Below, in pieces: positions 27,337 to 36,617 of a stretch of DNA of 64,000 bases. Numbering within the stretch: the first letter of the stretch is position 1; every line of letters begins with the position of its first letter. Made by a program: the position numbers and the translations under genes. The DNA comes from an uncultured bacterium (GTDB lineage: Bacteria; Bacillota; Clostridia; Lachnospirales; Lachnospiraceae), in NCBI GenBank assembly GCA_947643595.1, contig CANRWP010000010.1, forward strand, positions 1-64,000, read 5' to 3'. The notes under the pieces are model-generated. The model ran no database searches. It was not told the DNA's origin and saw only the letters and a list, made by a program, of their open reading frames with translations.

Positions 27337-27990
27337 TTATCGCCCCTGATGCCATGCCAGACGAACGCTGGCAGGGTGGTAATCTCCCGTAAGCCAGTCC
27401 ACATCGTTTGTGATCCAGTCCATGATCTCCAGCTGCCTGGTCTCCCAGGAGACGGTCGCCATATGGGCTTCGGGAGTTTCCTCCACTTCCATGGAAGTAT
27501 CGATCTCATCATAACCGAAGATATATCCGCCTGCGCTCCAGATGCTGAAATTGCTGTCCGGGCCGGGATCGGGAACGCCGCCCCTTTTTTCGACAAGTAC
27601 ATCATGGCGGGCTTTGTATTCCTCCTCGCATCCGGGCTTTAATTTTGTCATAAACATTCTGTGGCGTATCAGTTCTTTATTCTCTCTCACGATGCCGAAA
27701 TTATGATACATCAGACGCATATTCTGTCCGGGCGTGGAGATCCAGGTGAAAGTATCCTCCATTTTAGCGAGCAGTGAACCGATCTGCTCAACGGCTTTCG
27801 CGTACAGGTCTTTTTTTTCAGCTGTCTCGCAATAGCCGAAAATCAGGGAAGAACAGTTCCAGATACTGAAATTGCGCACTTCGTTCTGATCCAGAAATGC
27901 GACAAGTTCCGGCCAGATCTCCCCGAGATTTTTGCGGTAGAGATTCATCTGGCCTTTTTTAATTTCCATGGCGAAGCTGTGACGTTCCAT
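27337..27990 (-). CDS. Tandem two-domain L-rhamnose-mutarotase-like protein
   Basis: RHSFAMEIKKGQMNLYRKNLGEIWPELVAFL...NFSIWNCSSLIFGY and RHRMFMTKLKPGCEEEYKARHDVLVEKR...NFSIWSAGGYIFGYDE: two RhaM-like repeats in 217 aa. Confidence 0.75.
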   Translation of the reverse strand: MERHSFAMEIKKGQMNLYRKNLGEIWPELVAFLDQNEVRNFSIWNCSSLIFGYCETAEKKDLYAKAVEQIGSLLAKMEDTFTWISTPGQNMRLMYHNFGIVRENKELIRHRMFMTKLKPGCEEEYKARHDVLVEKRGGVPDPGPDSNFSIWSAGGYIFGYDEIDTSMEVEETPEAHMATVSWETRQLEIMDWITNDVDWLTGDYHPASVRLAWHQGR

Positions 27991-28216
27991 AAAATATCCT
28001 CCTGATATTGTGTGAGTGTAAACAGCATTTATTCGCGTCCATTATAGCATATAAAACCATAAATATCCTGAAAAATTTACAATGAAAATAAAAAGATTTG
28101 TGGAGAGCAAAATGATAATCAGTTTCGGCATATTGCCCTTTTATCAGAATTATTATAAGATAATACAAAAGACACTATACAATTAACGGACTGATAACAG
28201 TACAACGAGGACAGAA

Positions 28217-29767
28217 ATGTATACAATACTGATCGTGGACGATGAGCGGAATGAGCGGGACGGCATAGAAAAACTGATCAAAAGATACCAGTACGATCTG
28301 CGCGTTTTACAGGCGGCGAACGGCGAAGAAGCTTTGAAAATTTTTGAGGATCAGGAGATCGATATATTGCTCACAGACATAAAAATGCCCTTTATGACAG
28401 GAATGGAACTGATCGAGCAGGTACATAAGGGGGGCTGGGAACCTGTATGCATTATCTACAGCGCCTACGGAGAGTTTGAGTATGCCCAGAATGCGATTAT
28501 GCTGGGGGTACTCCAGTATCTTCTGAAACCGATCCGACTTGAGGAATTTCAGAAACTGTTTCGGAAAGTATTTAAGGTATGCGATGAGAGAAAGCGCGTA
28601 GAACAGGAAAATATCCAGATAAGAAAAAGACAGGAGCAGTCTGCGAGGGAGAAGGCGGGCAGGGAGATCATTCGCTATCTGGAATCCGAGACGGAAGATG
28701 AGGGCGGCGCCTTTATAGAAATTTTTGCGGGAAATGAAGTGTTCCCGGTGATACTTTCCAACAACCTGTACCTGTTTTCCAGACATTGGGACGAGTATTT
28801 CCATAAAATAAAAGAATTGTTTACGGAGAATGTCCTCGCGATAAGCAGGGACGATGCGCAGGTGCTTCTATTGATCCCTTCCACAGGAAAATTTCAGAAA
28901 AAGGAGATCCATGCGGCATGTCAGAGTCTGATTGAGATCTCGCGCGACAGATACCAGTCGGATCTCTTTATTATTGTCGGGCAGCAGTGCGCCGATGCAA
29001 AACAGTTAAGAGCCGAATATGAGAAGATGAAAGATCAGGTTGACTATCAGTTTTTTATTTCCGGGAGCAGATGCTTGACAGATGATCAGGGAGCCTTTCT
29101 GAAAAAGGAAAAGGATATGCTGCCAGTCTATTTCAAAAAGATCCTCACCTGCGTGAAACTGAAAGATTTTCAGGCGATGCGGGAGGAATTCGGAAAGGCT
29201 TTTGAGTATGTGGAGGAGAATGTGGGATTCAGCTCCATCTACATAAAATATAATTTTTCCGAGATCATCAAAAAGTGTTATGAATGCCTCGGAAAAGAAA
29301 ACAGGATGATGAAGAGTCTTGAGAATATTTATGAAGCCCGAACGCTGGAAAAGATCAAAGAGATCGTGGAAGAGATCATACAGGAATTTACCGGGGAGGA
29401 AAAGGAATCCGGATCGGAAAACAGGGTGGTGGGACTGACAATAGACATGATCAGACGGGAGTATGGAAACAGCACGCTTTCGGTGGCGCTGCTTGCGGAG
29501 AAGCTGGGGATATCGGCGGCCTATCTCAGTTCCCTGTTCAAGCTGGAAACGGGGGAGAATCTCGCCAAATATATATCCAGATACCGGATGGAAAAGGCAA
29601 AAGAGTTTTTGGATACAACCAATTTAAAAATAGGGGATATTGCGGAGCGTGTCGGATATTTTAACGTCTCTTATTTTATTTCACTGTTTCATATAAATGT
29701 GGGCTGCAGTCCCGCGAAGTACCGGGAGAAGATAAAAGAAAATGAACAGAGAGAAGAAATCCTTTGA
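28217..29767 (+). CDS. YesN-type response regulator (REC + AraC HTH)
   Basis: ILIVDDERNERDGIEKLI, ILLTDIKMPFMTG, C-terminal HTH STLSVALLAEKLGISAAYLSSLFKLETGENLAKYISRYRMEKAKEFL. Confidence 0.94.
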   Translation: MYTILIVDDERNERDGIEKLIKRYQYDLRVLQAANGEEALKIFEDQEIDILLTDIKMPFMTGMELIEQVHKGGWEPVCIIYSAYGEFEYAQNAIMLGVLQYLLKPIRLEEFQKLFRKVFKVCDERKRVEQENIQIRKRQEQSAREKAGREIIRYLESETEDEGGAFIEIFAGNEVFPVILSNNLYLFSRHWDEYFHKIKELFTENVLAISRDDAQVLLLIPSTGKFQKKEIHAACQSLIEISRDRYQSDLFIIVGQQCADAKQLRAEYEKMKDQVDYQFFISGSRCLTDDQGAFLKKEKDMLPVYFKKILTCVKLKDFQAMREEFGKAFEYVEENVGFSSIYIKYNFSEIIKKCYECLGKENRMMKSLENIYEARTLEKIKEIVEEIIQEFTGEEKESGSENRVVGLTIDMIRREYGNSTLSVALLAEKLGISAAYLSSLFKLETGENLAKYISRYRMEKAKEFLDTTNLKIGDIAERVGYFNVSYFISLFHINVGCSPAKYREKIKENEQREEIL

Positions 29768-31391
29768 GAGACAGCTGAAAAAGAGTTTTGTGCTGATCAT
29801 CATGATACCGGTACTCCTTTTGGGAACGTTTATCCTGTTTTCTTCTTTCAGATATGTGCAGAAGGAGAGGCTGGTGGAGCTGAACAACCGTATAGACCAG
29901 AATGAGATCGATCTGGAAAACAGGATGGAACAGAGCAAGAAATCTCTTGTCTATGCGGTCAGCAATTATACACTGCAGGATTTTCTGGAAATCGATACCG
30001 GAAATTTTATGAAATTGAATGAAGCTTCCAAAAATGTGAGTCCGTTGCTGTATAATACGGTACTCTCCAATCAATATTACAGGAAACTGAGGATCTATAC
30101 GGATAAAAATTATACGATGATGGACGACCTGCTCCGCTCCTCGGAGGAAGTACAGGGGGAAGCGTGGTATGCTGAGACCGGAGAGACGGACGAAATAGGA
30201 TGGTGGTTTCAGGGAGAGGAACTATTTATTACGAAACGGATCAGAACATCCTATCCGGTAAAAACGTTGGGGGTTATGAAAGTGGATCTGGATACGGATC
30301 TCTTTCGGGAGAGCTTCGGCGTTTTGGAAAAGGTGCCGTTATATGTCCGGATATTGGATCAGAACGGGACTGTCTATGAATATGGAAATGCAGAATACGC
30401 TCAGACAGCCGGGTTTGTCAGGACAGATCCGCTTGGAGATTCCGGGTGGAATATCCGGTATACGGTGGACAAAAGCTATTTCCATCAGGAGGTTGCAGGA
30501 CTGTTGCTGCCGATGTTGATCATCGCGGCGGTGCTCTGTATCGTCTGGATCTCCATACGCATGATCTCCAAAGTATTGTTGAGGGATATTGTTACTTTAG
30601 TACAGGAAGTAAATGAGATCCAGAGAGGGAACCTTGATGTGGAGATCAGGGAATCTGAGATAGAGGATGTGGATATTCTGGCGAGAAGTTTACAGAGCAT
30701 GATGAATCGGATCAAACAGCTGATACGGCAGGTATATGTAAAAGAGATCGAACGCCAGCATATGGAGCTGGATCTGTTGCAGGCAAAGATCAATCCGCAT
30801 TTTCTGTATAATAATCTGTCGGCAATCAACTGGCTGGCGCTTGACTGTGGCCAGGACAGGATATATGAGATCACCACAGAGATGGCCGCTTTTTATAGAA
30901 CGGCGTTAAATAAAGGAAAAAATATTGATAAACTTTCCGTGGAGATCATGAATATCCGAGCCTATGTCAGACTGCTTTCGATAGCGCATGAAGAGTCCTT
31001 TGATGTGGAATATCAGATAGATGAGAAACTGCTGGAATACAAAATTCCGATCTTTATCTTACAGCCACTGGTGGAGAACGCGATGGAGCATGGGATCGAT
31101 GAACTGCGGAATCGGAGGGGTTTTCTCAGGATCTCGGTTTATAAGGCAGATGAAAAATATATGGAGCTCTCTGTGTATGACAATGGGATGTCGCTGTATG
31201 AAAAGACAGGAGGAGGGGTAATGCCCGTTACAGATTACGGGTATGGAACGGGAAACGTGCATAAGCGGATACAGATTTTGTGTGGAGAGGATTGTGGCCT
31301 TACCATATCTGCGAATGAGACGGGCACGACTGCTGTCGTGAGACTGAAAGAAGTCAGAGCGGTAGAGATGCTGTCAGAAAAGGAATCCTGA
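29742..31391 (+). CDS. YesM-type sensor histidine kinase
   Basis: Two TMs, HAMP, QAKINPHFLYNNLSAINWLA (His_kinase), IPIFILQPLVENAMEHGI; overlaps yesN-like gene by 26 bp. Confidence 0.94.
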   Translation: MNREKKSFERQLKKSFVLIIMIPVLLLGTFILFSSFRYVQKERLVELNNRIDQNEIDLENRMEQSKKSLVYAVSNYTLQDFLEIDTGNFMKLNEASKNVSPLLYNTVLSNQYYRKLRIYTDKNYTMMDDLLRSSEEVQGEAWYAETGETDEIGWWFQGEELFITKRIRTSYPVKTLGVMKVDLDTDLFRESFGVLEKVPLYVRILDQNGTVYEYGNAEYAQTAGFVRTDPLGDSGWNIRYTVDKSYFHQEVAGLLLPMLIIAAVLCIVWISIRMISKVLLRDIVTLVQEVNEIQRGNLDVEIRESEIEDVDILARSLQSMMNRIKQLIRQVYVKEIERQHMELDLLQAKINPHFLYNNLSAINWLALDCGQDRIYEITTEMAAFYRTALNKGKNIDKLSVEIMNIRAYVRLLSIAHEESFDVEYQIDEKLLEYKIPIFILQPLVENAMEHGIDELRNRRGFLRISVYKADEKYMELSVYDNGMSLYEKTGGGVMPVTDYGYGTGNVHKRIQILCGEDCGLTISANETGTTAVVRLKEVRAVEMLSEKES

Positions 31392-31512
31392 GGGGGTTCT
31401 TTTTTTGAGTTAAAAAATCCGATATTTATATAAAAATTTTTGGATAGAATTTGAAATATACCGTATTTAAAATAAAGATATCACTAAAAAACATATGGAA
31501 AAGGAGAAGACT

Positions 31513-32853
31513 ATGAAAAAGAAAATCGTGAGTTTGTTGACGGCAGCAATCGTAACGGCATCCCTGATCGTGGGATGCGGCAATACAGCACAGGATTCGA
31601 CAGGCGGGGAGACGGCGTCCGCCTCTGAGACGGACGCGGCGGGGGAAACCGCTCCTGCGGAAAGCGAGAGTGAAGGATGGGGCGATGCGCAGAAAGTGAC
31701 TTTCGCGTGCTGGTATGATGAAGACGATATGGTTCCCATTATCGCGGCCATCAACGAGAAGCTGGGCGGGGAGTATGTAGTGGAATATACCTACATAGCG
31801 AGAAACGATTATAACAATGTGCTGGGAACGCAGCTGGCGGCAGGGGAAGGGCCGGACATCGTTGCGGATGGCACGAACTTCCCGGCGAGAATAAAGGCGG
31901 GAAATGTAAAGGAGATAACAGGGGCGGCTTACCTGAAGGGCATCAATGAAGCGGGATTTGCGCTCTGCAAGGATGGAGACAAAATATACGGCATTCCCTC
32001 CTACGGCTGGTTTTCCGGCGTGTGGTACAACAAAGACATCTTTGAGCAGAATAAGGTTGCCGTACCGACAACTTTTGATGAACTGGTAGCAGCCTGCGAT
32101 GCGTTGTCCGCAAACGGCGTGCAGCCGATGGGCTTTGGACTTGCTGACGGCGATACCGGCGTGCATTCTCTGCTGGGGTATATCGAGAACAATTTTTATG
32201 AGGCTTCCGAGGAGGGAAAGAGCTTTGACGAGGAGTTCGCAAAAGGCTTAAAGACAATGGACGGCACATTAAACCAGTATGTGAAAGAGTGGAGCGTGTT
32301 GGTCGAGAAAGGCTACATCAACGACACCATGGTGGGTATTTCCAATGAGCAGGCGTTGAGCGACTTTATTGCGGGTAAAACGGCGATCTTCAACGGCGGC
32401 CCTTGGCAGTATTCCAATCTCCAGGATGCGGGAATGAATTTCGGCATGATTCCAAATCTTGGAAGTTCCACAGAGAATCAGTACTTAAACGGCGGCCCTG
32501 CAGTAAACTTTGGCATCAATGTGAACACCAAAAACGAGAGCGGTGCGGAAAAGCTTATGGAAGCGCTTGCCTCTGTCGAAGTGCAGCAGGCTTTCGTAGA
32601 CGCAAATGTGGGCGGTTTCAGCTATAAGGAAGGCGTAAAGGTAGATATTCCGGATGAATATGAGGCGGTAAAGGATATTCTGGAAAACGGCAACGTTGCC
32701 TGCTGCTGGGACAGATGGAGCGTCAATATGCCGTCACAGTCCCTGTTCGACGAGGCGGTATCACAGATGCAGGGTCTTGCCGCAGGAAGCATCACGCCGG
32801 ATGATTTTGTGAAGGCGCTGGATGCAAAGGCTGAGTCCATCAGATACGAATAA
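31513..32853 (+). CDS. ABC sugar transporter substrate-binding lipoprotein
   Basis: MKKKIVSLLTAAIVTASLIVGCGNTAQ lipobox; SBP family 1 fold signatures; RBS just upstream of ATG 31513. Confidence 0.93.
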   Translation: MKKKIVSLLTAAIVTASLIVGCGNTAQDSTGGETASASETDAAGETAPAESESEGWGDAQKVTFACWYDEDDMVPIIAAINEKLGGEYVVEYTYIARNDYNNVLGTQLAAGEGPDIVADGTNFPARIKAGNVKEITGAAYLKGINEAGFALCKDGDKIYGIPSYGWFSGVWYNKDIFEQNKVAVPTTFDELVAACDALSANGVQPMGFGLADGDTGVHSLLGYIENNFYEASEEGKSFDEEFAKGLKTMDGTLNQYVKEWSVLVEKGYINDTMVGISNEQALSDFIAGKTAIFNGGPWQYSNLQDAGMNFGMIPNLGSSTENQYLNGGPAVNFGINVNTKNESGAEKLMEALASVEVQQAFVDANVGGFSYKEGVKVDIPDEYEAVKDILENGNVACCWDRWSVNMPSQSLFDEAVSQMQGLAAGSITPDDFVKALDAKAESIRYE

Positions 32854-32889
32854 GACAGAAAATAAGAAGTTGAAAAGACAGGAATGATT

Positions 32890-32920
32890 CATAAGGGGCT
32901 GCCGGAAACAGCCCCTTATG
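32890..32920 (+). other. Intercistronic hairpin without U-tract
   Basis: Perfect 12-bp stem CATAAGGGGCTG-CCGGAAA-CAGCCCCTTATG between SBP and permease genes. Confidence 0.85.
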
Positions 32921-32949
32921 TAAAATCAGAGATCAGAGGGGAACAGGTT

Positions 32950-33840
32950 ATGCAGAAAAAGACGAAACTGAAAAATGAACTTCCGTATATATTGATGGTC
33001 ATACCTGCATTGGCTATATTTATCACATTTTTTATTTTGCCGCTCATCTATACTTTTAAATATAGTTTTTACAACTGGACCAGCTATTCGCCGGATATTG
33101 TTTTTAAGGGACTGGAAAATTATAAGAAATTACTGGCGGACAGGACAGTGGTGGTAGGAATCAAAAATTCACTGATCTATGCCATTGTAAACGTACTGCT
33201 GCAGAATATTATCGCGCTGCCGGTGGCGGTAGTATTAAACACAAAATTCCGCGGGCGAAATATATACAGAGCGGTCTTCTTCTGCCCGGCGGTTCTGAGC
33301 ACGCTGGTAGTGGGCTATCTCTGGAAATTTCTGCTGTCCGCCAGCGATTACGGATTTGTGAACCAGTGTCTGGGGAGGCTTGGAGTGGAACCGGTCAACT
33401 TTCTGGGAAACGGGGAGATCGCGCTTGCGGCGATCATCCTGACGCAGGTCTGGCAGTGGTTCGGCTGGGCGATGGTCATTTATCTCGGAAATCTTCAGAG
33501 TATAAGCGACGATTTGTATGAGGCGGCATCCATCGACGGTGCGGGGATATTTGACAAATTCTGGCATATCACGATCCCCGGACTGGCGCCGGCGATCAAG
33601 ATCAATCTGGTGACGGGAATGATATCGGGATTGAAGGTATTTGATATTGTCATGTCTCTGACAAACGGTGGTCCGGCGCACCAGACGGAGACGATTCTGA
33701 CATTGATGTTCCAGAAATTTTCGGAGGGAAATTATGGCTATGCCTCTTCCTTCGGCATTGCGTTTCTGGCGATCAGTATGCTGCTTGCATGTATTTTATT
33801 AGGCTCTTTCAATAAATGGGAAAGGAGGCTCGGACAATGA
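32950..33840 (+). CDS. ABC sugar transporter permease (MalF/UgpA type)
   Basis: ATG 32950 MQKKTKLKNELPYILMVIPALAIF; EAA loop YEAASIDGAGIFDKFWHITIPGLAPAI. Confidence 0.93.
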   Translation: MQKKTKLKNELPYILMVIPALAIFITFFILPLIYTFKYSFYNWTSYSPDIVFKGLENYKKLLADRTVVVGIKNSLIYAIVNVLLQNIIALPVAVVLNTKFRGRNIYRAVFFCPAVLSTLVVGYLWKFLLSASDYGFVNQCLGRLGVEPVNFLGNGEIALAAIILTQVWQWFGWAMVIYLGNLQSISDDLYEAASIDGAGIFDKFWHITIPGLAPAIKINLVTGMISGLKVFDIVMSLTNGGPAHQTETILTLMFQKFSEGNYGYASSFGIAFLAISMLLACILLGSFNKWERRLGQ

Positions 33841-34670
33841 AAAAGAAGACGGTGTTTGTGACTGGTCTGAAATATGTTTTTCTGTCGCTGCTTGCGCTGG
33901 TTGTACTGATTCCGATCTATTATCTGGTCGTAACGACATTCAAGAGTTCTACGGAGGCGGCGGTTGCCCCGATGGCATTGCCCTCCTCATGGGATTTCAG
34001 CGGTTATGTGGATGCGTTTCAGGCGATGCAGTATCCGCAGGCGTTTAAGAATACATTTCTTATTACCTTCATCTCGGTGGCCGGGCTGATTCTGGTGTCG
34101 TCCATGTGCGGGTATGTGCTGAACAGAAGAGAAAAATTCAAAATTACAAAGGTGATCTTTCTTTTGATTTTATCTGGGATCATGTTTCCCTATCAGATGT
34201 CCATTCTGGGACTTTATAAGGTGATCAGAGGGCTGCATCTGATGAACTCCCTGACGGGCGTGATTCTGGTGGATATTGCGATCAATATTCCGTTTGCGAC
34301 ATTTTTGATCAAAAGCTTTGTCAGTACGATTCCGATAGAGCTGGAGGAAGCGGCTAAAATAGACGGAGCAGGCGTTTCCCGCACTTTCTGGACTATCACG
34401 TTTCCACTGATGAAACCGATGATTGCCACGGTTGCGATCCTGAACACGCTGACGATCTGGAATGATTTCATCGGGCCGTTATACTTTTTGCAGTCGAGGG
34501 AAAAGGACGTGATACTGCAGGAAGTATACAGGAATATCGGGCAGTTTTCCACGGACTGGAGCAGTCTGTTCCCGATGATGGTTTTAGGGGTGCTTCCGTT
34601 AGTATTATTCTATCTGTTCATGCAGAGATATATTATTGGAGGCGTGATGAGTGGTTCCGTAAAAGGGTAA
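33837..34670 (+). CDS. ABC sugar transporter permease (MalG/UgpE type)
   Basis: ATGA overlap with upstream stop; EAA loop LEEAAKIDGAGVSRTFWTITFPLMKP. Confidence 0.93.
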   Translation: MKKKTVFVTGLKYVFLSLLALVVLIPIYYLVVTTFKSSTEAAVAPMALPSSWDFSGYVDAFQAMQYPQAFKNTFLITFISVAGLILVSSMCGYVLNRREKFKITKVIFLLILSGIMFPYQMSILGLYKVIRGLHLMNSLTGVILVDIAINIPFATFLIKSFVSTIPIELEEAAKIDGAGVSRTFWTITFPLMKPMIATVAILNTLTIWNDFIGPLYFLQSREKDVILQEVYRNIGQFSTDWSSLFPMMVLGVLPLVLFYLFMQRYIIGGVMSGSVKG

Positions 34671-34690
34671 AATCAGCAGGGGGATGAAAT

Positions 34691-36613
34691 ATGAGTGCAG
34701 AGAAAAAACGGTATGAGTTTGTGATAAAAGAGGATTCGGAAAAAAGGCTGGATTTTCTGGGGAGCAAAGGCGATCCGGCAAAAATGAACTGGGTGCAGGG
34801 AAATCGGAAATGGGGCACGGTGATCTGCCCGGATACGCTTGCCGTAAAAACGGAAAGAGCGGTGACGGGAAGCGGCAGGCTGTATGAGAGTTACCGGTTT
34901 ACAAATATCACCGCTTTCCCTGTGGTTTTGCAGGAGACGGATGTGGGAATCTACGTCACCTTTCATGATAATTATGAGGCGGCTTCGGAATGTATGGAGA
35001 GAAGATGTCATACGCATCTTTTCTGCGGAGAGGAAGCCGCTTATATTCAGGCCTTTCGAATGGGAGGGCGTCCGCCGCACCTGGGACTGCAGCTGACGAA
35101 GGGGAGTGTCATCTCCTACAGTGTTGAGCGAGATGAAGAAAAAAGAAGCGATGACCGGGGAGACTTTATCCTGCATCCGTCTTTTCCGCTGATGGAGCCG
35201 GGGGAGACTGTGGAGATAGCATGGGAACTTTTCTGGTTTGAGGATCAGAAGGATTTTGAGGATCAGTTATCAGAGAAAGGCGAATTCCCGTTTGTCAAAG
35301 CAGAGAATGTGACTTTTTTCCCGGGGGAACAGATGAAATTTGAGGTCCATATACGTGAGAAGGCGGATGGGGCGGAAGTTTACGCGGAACATAACGGGGA
35401 GAAAATCCCCTGCCGGATACGGGTGGAGAAGGAGACGATTACGGCGAAAACAGCCGGGGACACACAGGAGGAAGGCGAATACAGATTCCATATAAACATT
35501 GACGGAAAAAAGACGTATGCCCTTCTGTATCAATGTGCGCATCTGGACAGAATGGTTCATAGGCGCTGCCGCTTTATTGCGGCAAAACAGCAGTATCTGA
35601 TGGATGGAAGCCCTTTGGACGGAGCCTATCTGATTTACGATAAGGAAGAGAACAGAATATATTACAGCCATCTGGACGATCACAACGGAGGGCGGGAACG
35701 CCTGGGAATGGGTGCGCTTGCCGCATTGTACCTTCAAAGAAATGAGGACAGAAAAGTATATGACAGCCTGATGCATTATCAGAGATATGTCTATCGGGAA
35801 CTGTATGACCGAAATTCAGGGACAGTGTACAATGATATCTGTCATAATAACGACTGGCACCGTCTGTATAATTATCCGTGGATGGCGGTATTCCAACTGG
35901 AAGTTTATCGGCTGACGAGGGATAGAAGCTGCCTGTCTGATGCATTTCAGACAATGTATCACTATTACCGGCTGGGAGGAGATAAGTTTTATGCGATCGG
36001 AATTCCGATGACGGAACTGCTCGATGAACTGGAGAAAGCGGAACTGCAAAAAGAGCGGGATTTATTAAAAGAGTGCTTTCTGAAACATGCGGATACGGTT
36101 TGGCAGACGGGGACAAATTATCCTGCATCGGAAGTTTCGTATGAGCAGAGTATTGTTGCGCCGGCGGTCAGTATTCTGTTGCAGGCGGAGAAAATAGAGG
36201 GAAAAGGAATCTATTTGAAAGAAGCTAAAAGACAGATGAAAGTGCTGGAATTATTCGGCGGGAGACAGCCGGATTATCACCTGTATGGTAACGCGGTCAG
36301 ACACTGGGACGGGTACTGGTTCGGGAAGAGGCGCATGTACGGAGATACATTTCCGCATTACTGGAGCGTACTGTCCGGCGTAGCCTATGCGCAGATGTAT
36401 GAAGTGACGGGGGAGGAAAATTATCGGCGAAAGGCGTCGTCGTCATTCAGGGGGTGCCTGAACCTGTTTGGCCGGGACGGATCCGCCTCCTGTGCCATGG
36501 TATTTCCAAAGTCGGTGAACGGGAGAGAGGCGGGTTACTATGATCCCTGGGCAAACGATCAGGACTGGGCCTTATATTATGCCTTAAAATACAGGGAGAT
36601 TACGGAGGGATAA
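34691..36613 (+). CDS. Cytoplasmic (alpha/alpha)-barrel-like putative glycosidase of unassigned family
   Basis: 640 aa; N-terminal beta-rich region then helical repeats (NDICHNNDWHRLYNYPWMAVFQLEVYRLT, HWDGYWFGKRRMYGDTFPHYWSVLSGVAYAQMYEVTGEENYRRKA); embedded in the carbohydrate operon; no signal peptide. Confidence 0.5.
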   Translation: MSAEKKRYEFVIKEDSEKRLDFLGSKGDPAKMNWVQGNRKWGTVICPDTLAVKTERAVTGSGRLYESYRFTNITAFPVVLQETDVGIYVTFHDNYEAASECMERRCHTHLFCGEEAAYIQAFRMGGRPPHLGLQLTKGSVISYSVERDEEKRSDDRGDFILHPSFPLMEPGETVEIAWELFWFEDQKDFEDQLSEKGEFPFVKAENVTFFPGEQMKFEVHIREKADGAEVYAEHNGEKIPCRIRVEKETITAKTAGDTQEEGEYRFHINIDGKKTYALLYQCAHLDRMVHRRCRFIAAKQQYLMDGSPLDGAYLIYDKEENRIYYSHLDDHNGGRERLGMGALAALYLQRNEDRKVYDSLMHYQRYVYRELYDRNSGTVYNDICHNNDWHRLYNYPWMAVFQLEVYRLTRDRSCLSDAFQTMYHYYRLGGDKFYAIGIPMTELLDELEKAELQKERDLLKECFLKHADTVWQTGTNYPASEVSYEQSIVAPAVSILLQAEKIEGKGIYLKEAKRQMKVLELFGGRQPDYHLYGNAVRHWDGYWFGKRRMYGDTFPHYWSVLSGVAYAQMYEVTGEENYRRKASSSFRGCLNLFGRDGSASCAMVFPKSVNGREAGYYDPWANDQDWALYYALKYREITEG

Positions 36614-36617
36614 GACT

